Shown: positions 7,640 to 19,339 of the stretch, in pieces
How the letters are laid out: each line of letters begins with the position of its first letter
Position numbering within the stretch: position 1 is the first letter of the stretch
Source: an uncultured Ectothiorhodospiraceae bacterium
GTDB lineage: Bacteria > Pseudomonadota > Gammaproteobacteria > UBA6429 > Thiohalophilaceae
Direction of reading: 5' to 3'
Length of the DNA stretch: 64,000 bases
NCBI GenBank assembly: GCA_947260005.1
Contig: CAMYOL010000077.1
Location: 1-64,000 of the forward strand
Program-made: the position numbers and the translations under genes
The notes under the pieces: generated by a model
Databases searched by the model: none
Told to the model about the DNA's origin: nothing
What the model saw: the letters and a program-made list of their open reading frames with translations, nothing else

Positions 7640-7667
7640 TTGATCTTCGGAACCAGTCAGGTATGCT
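7640..7667 (+). promoter_or_regulatory. Possible sigma-70 promoter of yccA
   Basis: TTGATC (7640-7645) and TATGCT (7662-7667) are separated by 16 bp and lie about 50 bp before the yccA start. The match is moderate and made by eye only. Confidence 0.35.
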
Positions 7668-7715
7668 GTTGTCTACTTAGTTAACGACTATTTTAAGGTT
7701 TTTTGGAGAGTAAAC

Positions 7716-8378
7716 ATGTACAACAATCAGACTATTCAACGTACCCAGGAATCGGTACTTGCCACTAACAAGGTCTTGCGTAACACCTACACCCTGTTAT
7801 CAATGACACTCGTATTTAGCGCCATCATGGCCTATATCGGTGTTGCGACTGGGGCTTCACATGGAGGCGCGTTGGTAGCCAATATCGCAGCGATTGGACT
7901 TTTATGGTTTGTGTTACCCCGTACCGCAAACTCTGGCGCTGGTATTGGTGTTGTTTTCGCATTCACAGGTTTACTTGGTTATGGGCTGGGTCCTATTTTA
8001 AGTTATTACCTTGCTGTGAATCCCAGCATCGTTACAACCGCATTGGGTGGTACTGGTGTTATCTTTTTAGGATTATCTGGATACGCCTTAACAACACGCA
8101 AAGATTTTAGCTTCATGGGTGCATTCTTGATGGTTGGCCTGCTGGTCATACTTGGCGCAGCCTTACTGAACATCTTCATGGGCATACCCGCTTTATCTTT
8201 AGCGATTAGTGCGGGCATCATGATCATCATGAGCGGTTTGATTCTTTATCAGACATCCTCAATTATCCACGGTGGTGAAACCAATTACATCATGGCAACC
8301 GCCAGCTTGTTTTTATCATTATTAAATATGTTCACAGCGTTGCTGCACATTCTTGGTGCCTTCAGCGGTGATGATTAA
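7716..8378 (+). CDS. yccA: Bax inhibitor-1/YccA family membrane protein
   Basis: This 220-aa protein has seven hydrophobic segments after a short polar N-terminus (MYNNQTIQRTQESVLATNKVLRNTYTLLS). It has the Bax inhibitor-1/YccA pattern, with the conserved GYALTTRKDFSFMG loop and a late acidic C-terminus (GAFSGDD). In E. coli YccA is an inner-membrane substrate and modulator of the FtsH protease; by homology this is the likely role. A good ribosome binding site (GGAG) precedes ATG, and a strong terminator follows at 8395-8426. Confidence 0.9.
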   Translation: MYNNQTIQRTQESVLATNKVLRNTYTLLSMTLVFSAIMAYIGVATGASHGGALVANIAAIGLLWFVLPRTANSGAGIGVVFAFTGLLGYGLGPILSYYLAVNPSIVTTALGGTGVIFLGLSGYALTTRKDFSFMGAFLMVGLLVILGAALLNIFMGIPALSLAISAGIMIIMSGLILYQTSSIIHGGETNYIMATASLFLSLLNMFTALLHILGAFSGDD

Positions 8379-8394
8379 TAACTGGTAGTAAACT

Positions 8395-8426
8395 AAAAAA
8401 GCCCCGTTTACGCGGGGCTTTTTTTT
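8395..8426 (+). terminator. Intrinsic terminator after yccA
   Basis: GCCCCG (8401-8406) and CGGGGC (8413-8418) enclose a 6-nt loop, preceded by six A and followed by eight T. The small gene at 8448 begins 21 bp later and therefore needs its own promoter or readthrough. Confidence 0.9.
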
Positions 8427-8447
8427 AAACTTAATTAAGGTATTTAT

Positions 8448-8630
8448 ATGGATTGGGTTAAAATTGGTTCTGCCTTGTTCTTGTTGGCAATGATTATTTT
8501 TCTATTTCCTCGCATGAAGCAGGCAATAAAACATTCCCCAAAAGGCACCATGAAAGACTGGATGGGTTTTATCATCCCGATTGCAGGCGTCTTCTTATTC
8601 GTCGTGTTGTTAATTGCGGCAGTACGATAA
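8448..8630 (+). CDS. Small two-helix membrane protein
   Basis: This 60-aa protein has two hydrophobic helices (IGSALFLLAMIIFLF and WMGFIIPIAGVFLFVVLLIAAV) joined by a basic loop (RMKQAIKHSPKGTMKD). Its stop codon abuts the serS stop codon on the other strand. I do not recognise a named family with certainty. The clear hydrophobic pattern and the tight fit between yccA and serS support a real gene. Confidence 0.7.
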   Translation: MDWVKIGSALFLLAMIIFLFPRMKQAIKHSPKGTMKDWMGFIIPIAGVFLFVVLLIAAVR

Positions 8631-9908
<1,278 letters not shown>

Positions 9909-9936
9909 TTAATAACCTTTTTCATAATTTTTATGG

Positions 9937-10080
9937 ATTCCCCTCGCCAGGGGAATGACGAGGAGATAGGAGCTAAGCATCTATACGTCATATACCCGCA
10001 GGGCACTTTTCCCGCGGAGGCGGGAATCCACCATATAATAGATTCCCGTCTCCGCGGGAAAAGTGCCCTGCGGGTATGAC
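9937..10080. repeat. Family-2 palindromic elements (dRS3-like) before serS
   Basis: ATTCCC-N8-GGGAAT occurs exactly at 9937-9956. A large inverted repeat follows: 9987-10028 pairs with 10041-10080 (about 40 bp per arm, one 2-bp insertion and one mismatch) around a 12-nt loop. Each arm contains the block GTGCCCTGCGGGTATGA and a second ATTCCC-N8-GGGAA unit (10042-10061). Transcripts through this region could form a very stable hairpin. Confidence 0.85.
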
Positions 10081-10122
10081 ATTTATTATTTCCCTGATAG
10101 GAGAATGACATGAACAATAACA

Positions 10123-10443
10123 TTAAATATTAATCTCTGCTTCCCAGCGCACCATATGCCCGGGCTTGATAATATCATTCAGGTGCTGCCATATCGTTTC
10201 AATTTTTTCTTGTTCATCAAAAAACTCGACCACAATCGGAAGGTTTAAGGATAAGTCCATAAAATCTGAACCATGAATCTCACCTGACTCACCGTAACCT
10301 GTGATCCCGCGAAAAATAGTCAGACCTCTTAGTTTCTCCCAGTCGTGTAGTCGTTTAACCAGGGTTTTTAACTGTGCCTCACCTTCAGTTAAATATATAC
10401 GGACCATAGTAATCTTACTATTCTTAGTAACATTGGCGTTCAT
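10123..10443 (-). CDS. DUF190 (UPF0166) family protein
   Basis: This protein of about 106 aa matches the DUF190 family, PII-like ferredoxin-fold proteins often encoded beside crcB. Visible family features are YLTEGEAQLKTLVKRLHDWEK, LTIFRGITGYGESGEIH and LPIVVEFFDEQEKI. I place the start at ATG 10443, where it overlaps the crcB stop as ATGA. An upstream in-frame ATG inside crcB would add 15 residues not expected for the family. Translational coupling with crcB is likely. The exact role is unknown; an accessory function to fluoride export is inferred from the pairing. Confidence 0.88.
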   Translation of the reverse strand: MNANVTKNSKITMVRIYLTEGEAQLKTLVKRLHDWEKLRGLTIFRGITGYGESGEIHGSDFMDLSLNLPIVVEFFDEQEKIETIWQHLNDIIKPGHMVRWEAEINI

Positions 10444-10814
10444 AATTGCCTCGCGATAAAAATTCCAATCCAGGCCGCCAGTAAACAAACGAAGACACTC
10501 AGTGCAACATTTAGAACGGCCTTTACTAGCTCCCCGGTCTCAATCAAATTAAACGTCTCCATCGAAAAAGTCGAGAAGGTAGTAAAAGAACCCAGTACAC
10601 CAATAATAATAAAAGCACGCCATTCTGGCCCCAGACTTAATCGTTCTATCAAGGTGATGTAGAAAAAACCAATTAATAGTGATCCGAGCACATTAACCGT
10701 TAAAGTACCATACGGAAATTCACGCCCCATTAAGGCATGCACGCCGTTGGAAACGCCAAAACGCATAATCGCGCCAATCGCTCCCCCGCCCGCTATGAAT
10801 AGAAGTAGTGACAC
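10440..10814 (-). CDS. crcB: Fluoride channel CrcB/Fluc
   Basis: This 124-aa membrane protein has four hydrophobic helices. Family motifs are GGGAIGAIMRF, GTLTVNVLGSLLIGF and GVLGSFTTFSTFSMET, the last carrying the conserved central Na/phenylalanine segment. It forms a dimeric fluoride channel that protects against cytoplasmic fluoride. The downstream DUF190 gene overlaps by 4 nt. The 66 bp between rarA and crcB show no fluoride riboswitch that I can recognise. Confidence 0.95.
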   Translation of the reverse strand: MSLLLFIAGGGAIGAIMRFGVSNGVHALMGREFPYGTLTVNVLGSLLIGFFYITLIERLSLGPEWRAFIIIGVLGSFTTFSTFSMETFNLIETGELVKAVLNVALSVFVCLLAAWIGIFIARQL

Positions 10815-10880
10815 ATTAACCTTGTTATTGTTGAAAAAGATGATTGTACGAGATTTTGTCTGGCTTATAAATATATTGGC

Positions 10881-12233
10881 TTATGATTGTTTTGTTTTAT
10901 CATCCAGCTCGCGCAAAAAAGCCATTCGCTCACTGATTTTTTGCTCTAATCCATAAGGTAATGGTTGATAATAATTCACCGGGTCTACTCCATCCGGAAA
11001 ATAGTCTTCTCCCGCGGCATAGGCATGAGGTTCATCATGCGCATATCGATAGTGTTTGCCATAACCCAGCTCATCCATTAGTTTTGTCGGGGCATTGCGC
11101 AAATGCATCGGTACCTCGGCACTACCCGATGCTTGCACATCTTTCCTGGCGTGATTGTAGGCCTTGTAGACGGCATTACTTTTAGGGGTGCAACTTAAGT
11201 AAATAATGGCCTGGGCGATAGCCAGTTCACCTTCCGGATGTCCCAGTCTTTGTTGTACATCCCAGGCATTCAATGCCAACTGTAATCCCCTTGGATCGGC
11301 ATTGCCAATATCTTCGCTGGCCATACGAACAACTCGCCGGGCAATGTACAATGGATCACAGCCTCCGTCTAACATGCGCACAAACCAATATAGTGCCCCG
11401 TCCGGAGAAGAACCGCGGACTGATTTGTGTAAAGCGGATATCTGATCATAAAAAGCCTCGCCTTGTTTATCAAAACGTCGGTAACTTTGTTGCAGGACAT
11501 TTTTCAACACCGCATCAGTAATTTTTTTACTACCTTCTATCTCCTCCGCCAAGTCGGCGGCAATCTCCAGTAAATTCAATGCCCGCCGCGCATCGCCATC
11601 GACTATTTCAGCCAGTTTGTCGAGATCCGACTCAGCAATGGTAATATCCTGATTTCCAAGCCCTCGTTCTTTATTTTTTAATGCCCTCTCCAATACCTGT
11701 TTAATGTCTTCGTGTTGCAATGATTTTAAAACGTAGACCCTTGCGCGTGATAACAATGCATTATTGAGTTCAAATGAAGGGTTTTCAGTGGTGGCGCCGA
11801 TAAAAGTAATCGTGCCGTCCTCAACAAACGGTAAAAAAGCATCCTGTTGTGACTTGTTAAAACGATGTACTTCATCAACGAATAGGATGCTGTGTTTTTG
11901 GTTCATTAGATAATGTTCTTTTGCAGAATCCATTGCCGCACGGATATCTTTAACCCCCGACAGAACCGCAGACAACGTTATAAACTGCGCTTCGCAATGT
12001 TTTGCGATCATTTTAGCCAGCGTAGTTTTGCCCGTTCCGGGTGGACCCCACAAAATCATAGAATGCAATTTGTTTTGTTCTATAGCCTGTTGAAGTGGCT
12101 TACCTTCCGCAATTAAATGTTGCTGGCCATAAAACTCAGCAAGTGAAGTTGGACGTAATCGATCGGCAAGGGGTTTGAATTCGTTCGATTGTTGAGTAGC
12201 AAATAAGTCGCCGACAGAATTATTTGATTTCAT
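10881..12233 (-). CDS. rarA: Replication-associated recombination protein A (AAA+ ATPase)
   Basis: This 450-aa clamp-loader-like AAA+ ATPase acts at stalled replication forks. Walker A is GPPGTGKT (63-70), Walker B is [10 protein letters not shown], sensor 1 is [11 protein letters not shown], and a box VII arginine lies in [10 protein letters not shown]. The C-terminal tetramerisation domain includes [20 protein letters not shown]. Length is normal. It lies between lolA and crcB on the same strand, as in the gammaproteobacterial lolA-rarA-serS group. Confidence 0.96.
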   Translation of the reverse strand: MKSNNSVGDLFATQQSNEFKPLADRLRPTSLAEFYGQQHLIAEGKPLQQAIEQNKLHSMILWGPPGTGKTTLAKMIAKHCEAQFITLSAVLSGVKDIRAAMDSAKEHYLMNQKHSILFVDEVHRFNKSQQDAFLPFVEDGTITFIGATTENPSFELNNALLSRARVYVLKSLQHEDIKQVLERALKNKERGLGNQDITIAESDLDKLAEIVDGDARRALNLLEIAADLAEEIEGSKKITDAVLKNVLQQSYRRFDKQGEAFYDQISALHKSVRGSSPDGALYWFVRMLDGGCDPLYIARRVVRMASEDIGNADPRGLQLALNAWDVQQRLGHPEGELAIAQAIIYLSCTPKSNAVYKAYNHARKDVQASGSAEVPMHLRNAPTKLMDELGYGKHYRYAHDEPHAYAAGEDYFPDGVDPVNYYQPLPYGLEQKISERMAFLRELDDKTKQS

Positions 12234-12317
12234 TTTGCTGTTTGCTGTGTTGTTTACTATTCTGAGATAAAGAAGTCAAAGAAGTCGATTAAAACGGTTT
12301 GCTATTTAAAATAAGCT

Positions 12318-12935
12318 TCATTCTTCTACATCACCAATCACATCGACGCCATCAGGTGTGTTAAACACAAAATGATCTGCGTCGAGATCTGGATTGTATT
12401 CTAGCTCACTGAATTTTAACTGCGTACGTTGCCCGAAAGAATCATAGAGTTCCATAATATATAGATTTTTTCCGGCAAAACCCAAACGGATATGATCAAA
12501 TTGACTGTCAGGATTCTTTGGCGTCATATGAAACCAGTCAACGTATTTAGTCACTCCCTGGGCCTTGATAACATAAGCCTTATCCAGTTGGGCAGGATTA
12601 CCTAAAACGATCGCCGGTGAGTTGGCTAATAAACCCTGCTGTTTTTTTACCGTGACCTGTTCCAGGTCCTCATCATAACTCCATAAGCGCACGCCATCCG
12701 CTACATAGATCTGTTTGTATGGTTTGTTATATTCCAAACGAAACTTATCCGGACTGATAACCGATATAGAGCCTTTACTCTCTTCTGGTTCCTGAGTCGA
12801 TTCGTTAAACACGAACTGTGCGAATTTTGCGGACATCGATTTAACATGACCTAGATAATCATTAATTGTTTTTGCTTGTAGTTGTGCGCTTGTTAAAATA
12901 ATAGAAAGTACCAAACACATTTTAATATATTTCAC
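12318..12935 (-). CDS. lolA: Outer-membrane lipoprotein carrier protein LolA
   Basis: This periplasmic chaperone carries lipoproteins from LolCDE to LolB. I choose GTG at 12935: it is preceded by AGGAT at a 7-nt distance and gives a clean signal peptide (VKYIKMCLVLSIILTSAQLQA) and a total of about 205 aa, normal for LolA. An in-frame ATG at 12977 lies inside a palindromic repeat and is unlikely to be used. The mature protein shows the beta-sheet pattern GSISVISPDKFRLEYNKPYK, ADGVRLWSYDEDLEQVTVKK and PDSQFDHIRLGF. lolD and lolC/E lie far away at 62.9-64.0 kb. Confidence 0.93.
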   Translation of the reverse strand: MKYIKMCLVLSIILTSAQLQAKTINDYLGHVKSMSAKFAQFVFNESTQEPEESKGSISVISPDKFRLEYNKPYKQIYVADGVRLWSYDEDLEQVTVKKQQGLLANSPAIVLGNPAQLDKAYVIKAQGVTKYVDWFHMTPKNPDSQFDHIRLGFAGKNLYIMELYDSFGQRTQLKFSELEYNPDLDADHFVFNTPDGVDVIGDVEE

Positions 12936-12971
12936 TACGAGTATCCTGTTAACTAACATATAAGAAGTAAA

Positions 12972-13060
12972 TGTCATCCTGAGTGATAGCGAAGGATCTT
13001 TAAGCAGGTTATATAACGTTCATTCATAACACAAGATCCTTCACTCCGTTCAGGATGACA
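12972..13060. repeat. Family-1 palindromic element between ftsK and lolA
   Basis: The arm at 12972-13000 (TGTCATCCTGAGTGATAGCG, ending GGATCTT) is complementary to 13033-13060 apart from a few bases. A second partial right arm (AAGATCCTTCACTCCATTC) follows at 13082. The element sits just upstream of the lolA start and after the ftsK stop. Confidence 0.8.
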
Positions 13061-13124
13061 AAAAGAAATTCATCGTTATACAAGATCCTTCACTCCATTC
13101 TAGATTACAGATAGGAATTCATCA

Positions 13125-15452
13125 TTAATCCTTCGGTGGCGGTGGAGCCAATACTTCACGGTTACCATTTGACTCTAACGGACTCACAATCCCGGCTGCT
13201 TCCATGGCTTCCACCATTCTTGCCGCACGGTTATAGCCTATTTTTAAGCGCCTTTGTACGCCGGAGATAGAGGCACGACGCGTCTCGGTAACAATTGCAA
13301 CGGCCTCATCGTACAAGGGATCCGATTCATCGTCTTTTTTCTCAGTATCAATGCCCGTCAGGCTTAATACCTGAGAAGCATTGCTCGGTCCTGTTAAGAC
13401 CTCATCTTCGTATTGAGGTTCACCGCTTTGTTTTAAATAATCAACAACACGATGAACTTCTTCATCTGAGACAAAGGCACCGTGGATTCGAGTTGGCACA
13501 CTGGTTCCGACCGGCATGTACAACATATCACCGTGGCCTAATAATTGTTCAGCACCCATCTGATCGAGGATGGTTCTGGAATCGACTCGCGATGAAACCT
13601 GAAAGGCGATTCGACAAGGCACATTGGCTTTTATCAACCCGGTCAACACATCTACGGACGGGCGTTGTGTCGCTAATATCAAATGAATACCCGCCGCACG
13701 TGCTTTTTGTGCCAGGCGTGCAATCAACTGCTCTACTTTTTTGCCGACCAGCATCATCATGTCAGCAAGTTCGTCCACGACCACGACAATATAGGGCAGG
13801 CTTTCTAATTCACCGGGCGGTTTAATCGCATCTTCAGGATGAATCGGATCCAGTATCGGTTCACCTTTGTCTTTCGCTTCAGTGACTTTGCGATTAAAAC
13901 CGGCAATGTTTCTAACTTTAAGCGCCGCCATTAATTGATAACGTCGATCCATTTCGGCCACACACCAACGTAAGGCGTTCGCGGCATCCTTCATATCTGT
14001 TACAACCGGGGCTAACAAATGCGGAATGTTTTCATAAATCGATAATTCAAGCATCTTTGGATCGATCATGATCATACGAACATCTTGTGGCTTAGAGTTG
14101 TACAAGATGCTTAAAATCATTGCATTCAATGCAACTGATTTACCCGAGCCCGTGGTACCAGCCACTAACAGGTGCGGCATCTTGGCTAGATCGGCGACAA
14201 TCGGCACACCACTAATATCTTTCCCTAATGCCAGGGATAAAGGCGATTTTGCACGCTCGAAATTCTCAGACTTAATCGTTTCAAGCAACTGCACCGTTTC
14301 ACGGTTTTCATTTGGAATTTCTAAACCAACCGTCGACTTACCGGGGATGACTTCAACGATGCGAACACTTATGGCCGACAACGCCCGCGCTAAATCTTTT
14401 GCCAGGTTACTTATTTGACTAACTTTAACGCCAGCAGCCGGTTGCAATTCATAACGGGTAATGACCGGGCCTGGATGCACCGCCACGACCTGAACCTGAA
14501 TTCCAAAGTCAGCAAATTTTAATTCGACCTGACGTGATACGGCTTCGAGCGATTCTTTTGAAACGGGGTTAACCATTTCAGCTTGCTCATCTAATAACGC
14601 GAGCGGTGGCAGCTCAGTTTCGCCATCGGTTCTAAACAATGGTACCTGACGTTCTTTTTGTTCCCTTACACTCGGCTTAGGCTCTTTGATAACAGGCTCA
14701 ATGCGCGGCGGTGTACGTTCAACCGGTTGTTTGACTTCTTTTTCAATTTTAATCTTGGTCTTCGCGACTCGTTCCTGACGTTTTTCATGTTGTTCTTTTT
14801 TATCACGCAGTTTGTCAAAAAATGTCAGTGCCTTATCCTGAATCCAGTAAAGAGAATTTAACGTGATGGCTCCGGTGATATCCATTAACCGCAACCAGGA
14901 CAAATTAGTAAATAATGTAAAGCCACTAAAGAACAATGCTAATAATAGTAACGTCGCTCCCAGCTCATTAAACGCATAAGTCATGCCTTTCATGATCAAA
15001 TCACCAAAGATACCCCCAGCAGTGACATGTTGGGGAAGCTGACTGACCGTGTGTTGATCATAAAGGCTGGCCAGACCGCACGAAGCACCCAACGTGAAAA
15101 TAAAGCCCAGCCCACGAATCGATAAATGACGCCATTCCACCGTCGTCACTGGCATTTGACGATAAATCAACCAGCCGGCGTAACCCACCATGAGGGGAAT
15201 TAAATAGGCAAGATAACCAAAAAGCGCGAGTACGATATCGGCAAACCAGGCACCGGCCAGCCCCCCCAGATTCTCGACTGTTTGAGGTTGAACACTTTTA
15301 GACCAACCCGGATCCTGCGGAGCATAACTACTGATCGCGAGTAAAAAATAGACGGCAATAAACGCAAACACAAATAGTGCGCCTTCTCGTAATCCTCGCT
15401 GCAGATGTTCCGCTAAAGGGACTTTCTCATTCTTTTGTTTTGCTTGTGCCAT
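13125..15452 (-). CDS. ftsK: DNA translocase FtsK
   Basis: This 775-aa septal DNA pump coordinates chromosome dimer resolution with cell division. The N-terminal membrane domain (about residues 22-190) has four hydrophobic segments. A short charged, Lys/Glu/Pro-rich linker (about 210-280) replaces the much longer linker of E. coli FtsK. The motor has Walker A GTTGSGKS (432-439) and Walker B in [12 protein letters not shown]. The C-terminal gamma winged helix (about 705-765, [20 protein letters not shown]) recognises KOPS sites and XerD. It lies upstream of lolA on the same strand, as in E. coli. Confidence 0.97.
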   Translation of the reverse strand: MAQAKQKNEKVPLAEHLQRGLREGALFVFAFIAVYFLLAISSYAPQDPGWSKSVQPQTVENLGGLAGAWFADIVLALFGYLAYLIPLMVGYAGWLIYRQMPVTTVEWRHLSIRGLGFIFTLGASCGLASLYDQHTVSQLPQHVTAGGIFGDLIMKGMTYAFNELGATLLLLALFFSGFTLFTNLSWLRLMDITGAITLNSLYWIQDKALTFFDKLRDKKEQHEKRQERVAKTKIKIEKEVKQPVERTPPRIEPVIKEPKPSVREQKERQVPLFRTDGETELPPLALLDEQAEMVNPVSKESLEAVSRQVELKFADFGIQVQVVAVHPGPVITRYELQPAAGVKVSQISNLAKDLARALSAISVRIVEVIPGKSTVGLEIPNENRETVQLLETIKSENFERAKSPLSLALGKDISGVPIVADLAKMPHLLVAGTTGSGKSVALNAMILSILYNSKPQDVRMIMIDPKMLELSIYENIPHLLAPVVTDMKDAANALRWCVAEMDRRYQLMAALKVRNIAGFNRKVTEAKDKGEPILDPIHPEDAIKPPGELESLPYIVVVVDELADMMMLVGKKVEQLIARLAQKARAAGIHLILATQRPSVDVLTGLIKANVPCRIAFQVSSRVDSRTILDQMGAEQLLGHGDMLYMPVGTSVPTRIHGAFVSDEEVHRVVDYLKQSGEPQYEDEVLTGPSNASQVLSLTGIDTEKKDDESDPLYDEAVAIVTETRRASISGVQRRLKIGYNRAARMVEAMEAAGIVSPLESNGNREVLAPPPPKD

Positions 15453-15528
15453 ACCAAATATATTAATTAAACTAATTCATTAATAAACCAACATAACCTA
15501 CTATTATATATGGTAATTATCAATCTTT

Positions 15529-16587
15529 TTATAGGGTTTTTAGGGCAGGATGTACTAGCTGTCCTGCTGAAATATTAACCGCTTGTGCCAGGGTTTGATC
15601 GTCTTGCCAATCAGCGCTGGCTAGGCGCAGGATATAGGGTACCAGGCTCGCCGACAATGCCTGAGATGCCGTTCTGGGGACTGCGCCAGGCATATTTGTT
15701 ACCCCAAAATGGACGACCTCATCGACCATGTAAGTCGGTTCAGCGTAGTTGGTGGGATGAATGGTTTCGATACAACCACCCTGGTCTACTGATATATCAA
15801 TGACCACACTGCCCTTTCTCATTGCCTTCACAAGTGTTTTAGAGACCAGAATCGGCGTTTTTGCACCGGGAATCAGGATGGCCCCAATGACCAGATCGGC
15901 CTCACGTACGTGTTCCTCGATAGCGTGCTGATAAGCATGTAATCCGGTGACATTTTCACCCAGCTGGCGCATGGCCTCGAGTTTATCTCGGTTCAGATCA
16001 AATACCGTCACATTGGCGCCCATACCTTGCGCCATGACCGCCGCATTGCCACCAGCGACACCCGCACCAAGGATAACCACATTACCCCGCTCAGTCCCGG
16101 CCAGACCACCAAGCAAAACGCCTCGACCCTGGTGATGATGCTGTAAAAGATTGCTGCCAATTTGCACAGAAATTCGCCCGGCAATGTCACTCATCGGCGC
16201 GAGTACAGGCAATTCATGATTTTCCTGCAGGGTTTCAAAACCAATTGCCGTCGTGCCTGACGCCTTAAGCTGGGTGGTTAACTCAGGCGCAGCGGCCAGA
16301 TGTAAAAAAGAGAAAATCGTTTGCTCAGGGCCTAACAGTTCAACCTCCTGCGGCTGGGGTTCCTTCACTTTCACGAGGATCTCAGCTTTCTGGAAGGTTT
16401 GATGCGCGTCAGTGGATATCTGGCATCCAGCGCGAAGATAATCCTCATCGCTATAACCCGCAGATACTCCGGCTGAGCTCTGTACCCACACATCATGGCC
16501 ATGATTAATTAATTCAGCGCAGGCGGCCGGAATTAATGCCACCCTGGCCTCATGTATCTTGATCTCTTTTGGTATTCCTATGCGCAT
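15529..16587 (-). CDS. ald: Alanine dehydrogenase
   Basis: This 352-aa NAD-dependent enzyme interconverts L-alanine and pyruvate plus ammonia. The N-terminus MRIGIPKEIKIHEARVALIP is the family signature with the substrate-binding Arg. A Rossmann motif GAGVAGGNAA and the catalytic-domain segment SVDQGGCIETIHPTNYAEPT are visible. It is slightly shorter at the C-terminus than typical (about 370 aa) but not obviously broken. The gene is divergent from trxB across a 328-bp gap. Confidence 0.94.
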   Translation of the reverse strand: MRIGIPKEIKIHEARVALIPAACAELINHGHDVWVQSSAGVSAGYSDEDYLRAGCQISTDAHQTFQKAEILVKVKEPQPQEVELLGPEQTIFSFLHLAAAPELTTQLKASGTTAIGFETLQENHELPVLAPMSDIAGRISVQIGSNLLQHHHQGRGVLLGGLAGTERGNVVILGAGVAGGNAAVMAQGMGANVTVFDLNRDKLEAMRQLGENVTGLHAYQHAIEEHVREADLVIGAILIPGAKTPILVSKTLVKAMRKGSVVIDISVDQGGCIETIHPTNYAEPTYMVDEVVHFGVTNMPGAVPRTASQALSASLVPYILRLASADWQDDQTLAQAVNISAGQLVHPALKTL

Positions 16588-17881
<1,294 letters not shown>

Positions 17882-18187
17882 CAACTTGTTCATTACCAAA
17901 ATGTTCCACAAAAGCCGAGTGGAAGTTGTCATCCTGACCGTAGTCAAGCGTAGGAAATGACCGGAGCGTAGCGTAGGAAATACTGCACGAAGCGTGCAAC
18001 GATTCAACGGCAGTGCCTGCATGAAACGCGAAGCGGTTCAAAGCATGGGGAGCGGAGCGAAAGATCCTTGTTTTCATCAGATTAAGTCGTAAAAGATCCT
18101 TCCCTCCGCTGCGCTCCGGTCAGGATGACAACTTCGACTCGCTACACTCCAGTCAAGATGACAAACTAAGGTGGGTTAGAAAAAGTA
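17882..18187. repeat. Family-1 element with two nested hairpin modules
   Basis: The gap is almost filled by repeats. A left arm begins TTGTCATCCTGACCG (from about 17926). Two hairpin modules follow at 17983-18013 (stem GAAGCGT/ACGATTC) and 18017-18046 (GAAACGC/GCGGTTC). A GATCCTT stretch then leads to a right arm ending GGTCAGGATGACA near 18132, and a further degraded arm (CTCCAGTCAAGATGACA) ends near 18161. No gene fits here. Confidence 0.8.
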
Positions 18188-19321
18188 ATGCGCGCGAAGA
18201 TTATAGAAAGATTATCAAGCATCGATGCAAAAGATTGGAATCGAATCGCCGGACCAGACAATCCCTTCATTCAATATGAGTTTCTCATTGCGCTGGAACG
18301 CAACCACTGTTTAGACGAATACGGCTGGCATTCACAACATATCGTACTGTATGACGATAACAATAAACTGGTTGCCGCCATGCCGATGTATTTAAAAGAT
18401 AACTCCTATGGTGAACTGGTTTTTGACTGGGCCTGGGCCGATGCCTATCACCGTGCCGGCATACCTTATTATCCAAAACTGGTCACTGCCATCCCCTACA
18501 CTCCCGCAACGGGACCACGTATCCTGGTCGAAGAGGCGCATCTGTACGAAGATTATGCCAGGCAACTGACAGACTTCGCCATCCAGTATGCCGAATCCAT
18601 CAATGCATCCAGCCTGCATTGGTTGTTTACCAATAAGCGCGATACCGAATTTTTACAATCCCAGGGCCATTCCATGCGTCTGGGTTGTCAGTTTCACTGG
18701 TTAAACTTGCCGTATGATAGTTTTGATGATTTTTTATCTCACCTGTCCTCATCGAAACGAAAAAAAATTAAACGTGAGCGCCGACAGGTCAAAGAACAAG
18801 GCATCGAGATTGAGATTCGACATGGCAACGAAATGAATGACGCCCTTTGGAAAATCTACCACGATTTTTACACCAGCACCTTTGCCAAAAAAAGCGGCAT
18901 GGCCACCTTAAGCCGCGACTTTTTCAAGGAAATCGGGGAAACCATGGCGAGAAATGTGGTGGTGGTATTTGCAAAATATCAGCAACAATACATTGCCAGC
19001 GCGTTTAATCTGCGAGATCAGACTACACTTTATGGCAGGCATTGGGGATGTAGTGAGGAGTTTCACAGTCTGCATTTCGAGGCCTGTTATTATCAAGGAC
19101 TGGATTATTGTATCGAGCATGGGCTAAAAAGCTTTGAGCCTGGTGCCCAGGGAGAACACAAGATCAGTCGCGGTTTTTTACCAACCGATACCTGGTCAGC
19201 ACATTGGATCTCACACCCTGAATTTAACCAGGTAATAAAAAATTATACTCAACATGAACAAGAAGGCATGCAACATTATATAGATGGTTTATGTGATCAT
19301 TCTCCATATAAACTAAGTTAA
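18188..19321 (+). CDS. GNAT/FemAB-like acyltransferase (COG3146 family)
   Basis: This 377-aa protein matches the COG3146 group of GNAT/FemAB-like proteins. Typical segments are NPFIQYEFLIALERNHC near the N-terminus, VFDWAWADAYHRAGIPYYPKL, SSSKRKKIKRERRQV, and GARHWG-like YGRHWGCSEEFHSLHFEACYYQ with EPGAQGEHKISRGFLPT in the C-terminal half. The family's substrate is unproven; resemblance to peptidyl-aminoacyl transferases suggests aminoacyl or acyl transfer. It precedes aat by 18 bp, so it may share an operon with the two aminoacyl-tRNA-protein transferases. Confidence 0.82.
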   Translation: MRAKIIERLSSIDAKDWNRIAGPDNPFIQYEFLIALERNHCLDEYGWHSQHIVLYDDNNKLVAAMPMYLKDNSYGELVFDWAWADAYHRAGIPYYPKLVTAIPYTPATGPRILVEEAHLYEDYARQLTDFAIQYAESINASSLHWLFTNKRDTEFLQSQGHSMRLGCQFHWLNLPYDSFDDFLSHLSSSKRKKIKRERRQVKEQGIEIEIRHGNEMNDALWKIYHDFYTSTFAKKSGMATLSRDFFKEIGETMARNVVVVFAKYQQQYIASAFNLRDQTTLYGRHWGCSEEFHSLHFEACYYQGLDYCIEHGLKSFEPGAQGEHKISRGFLPTDTWSAHWISHPEFNQVIKNYTQHEQEGMQHYIDGLCDHSPYKLS

Positions 19322-19339
19322 AACTGGTATAGCTAAGAT

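Noticed and set aside
10815-10880. Fluoride riboswitch upstream of crcB
   Set aside because: The gap has only 66 bp, is AT-rich and lacks the conserved GC-rich pseudoknot pattern.
12936-12977. ATG at 12977 as the start of lolA
   Set aside because: It lies inside the arm of a palindromic repeat and would put 14 residues before a clean signal peptide. GTG at 12935 has a ribosome site and gives a normal LolA length.
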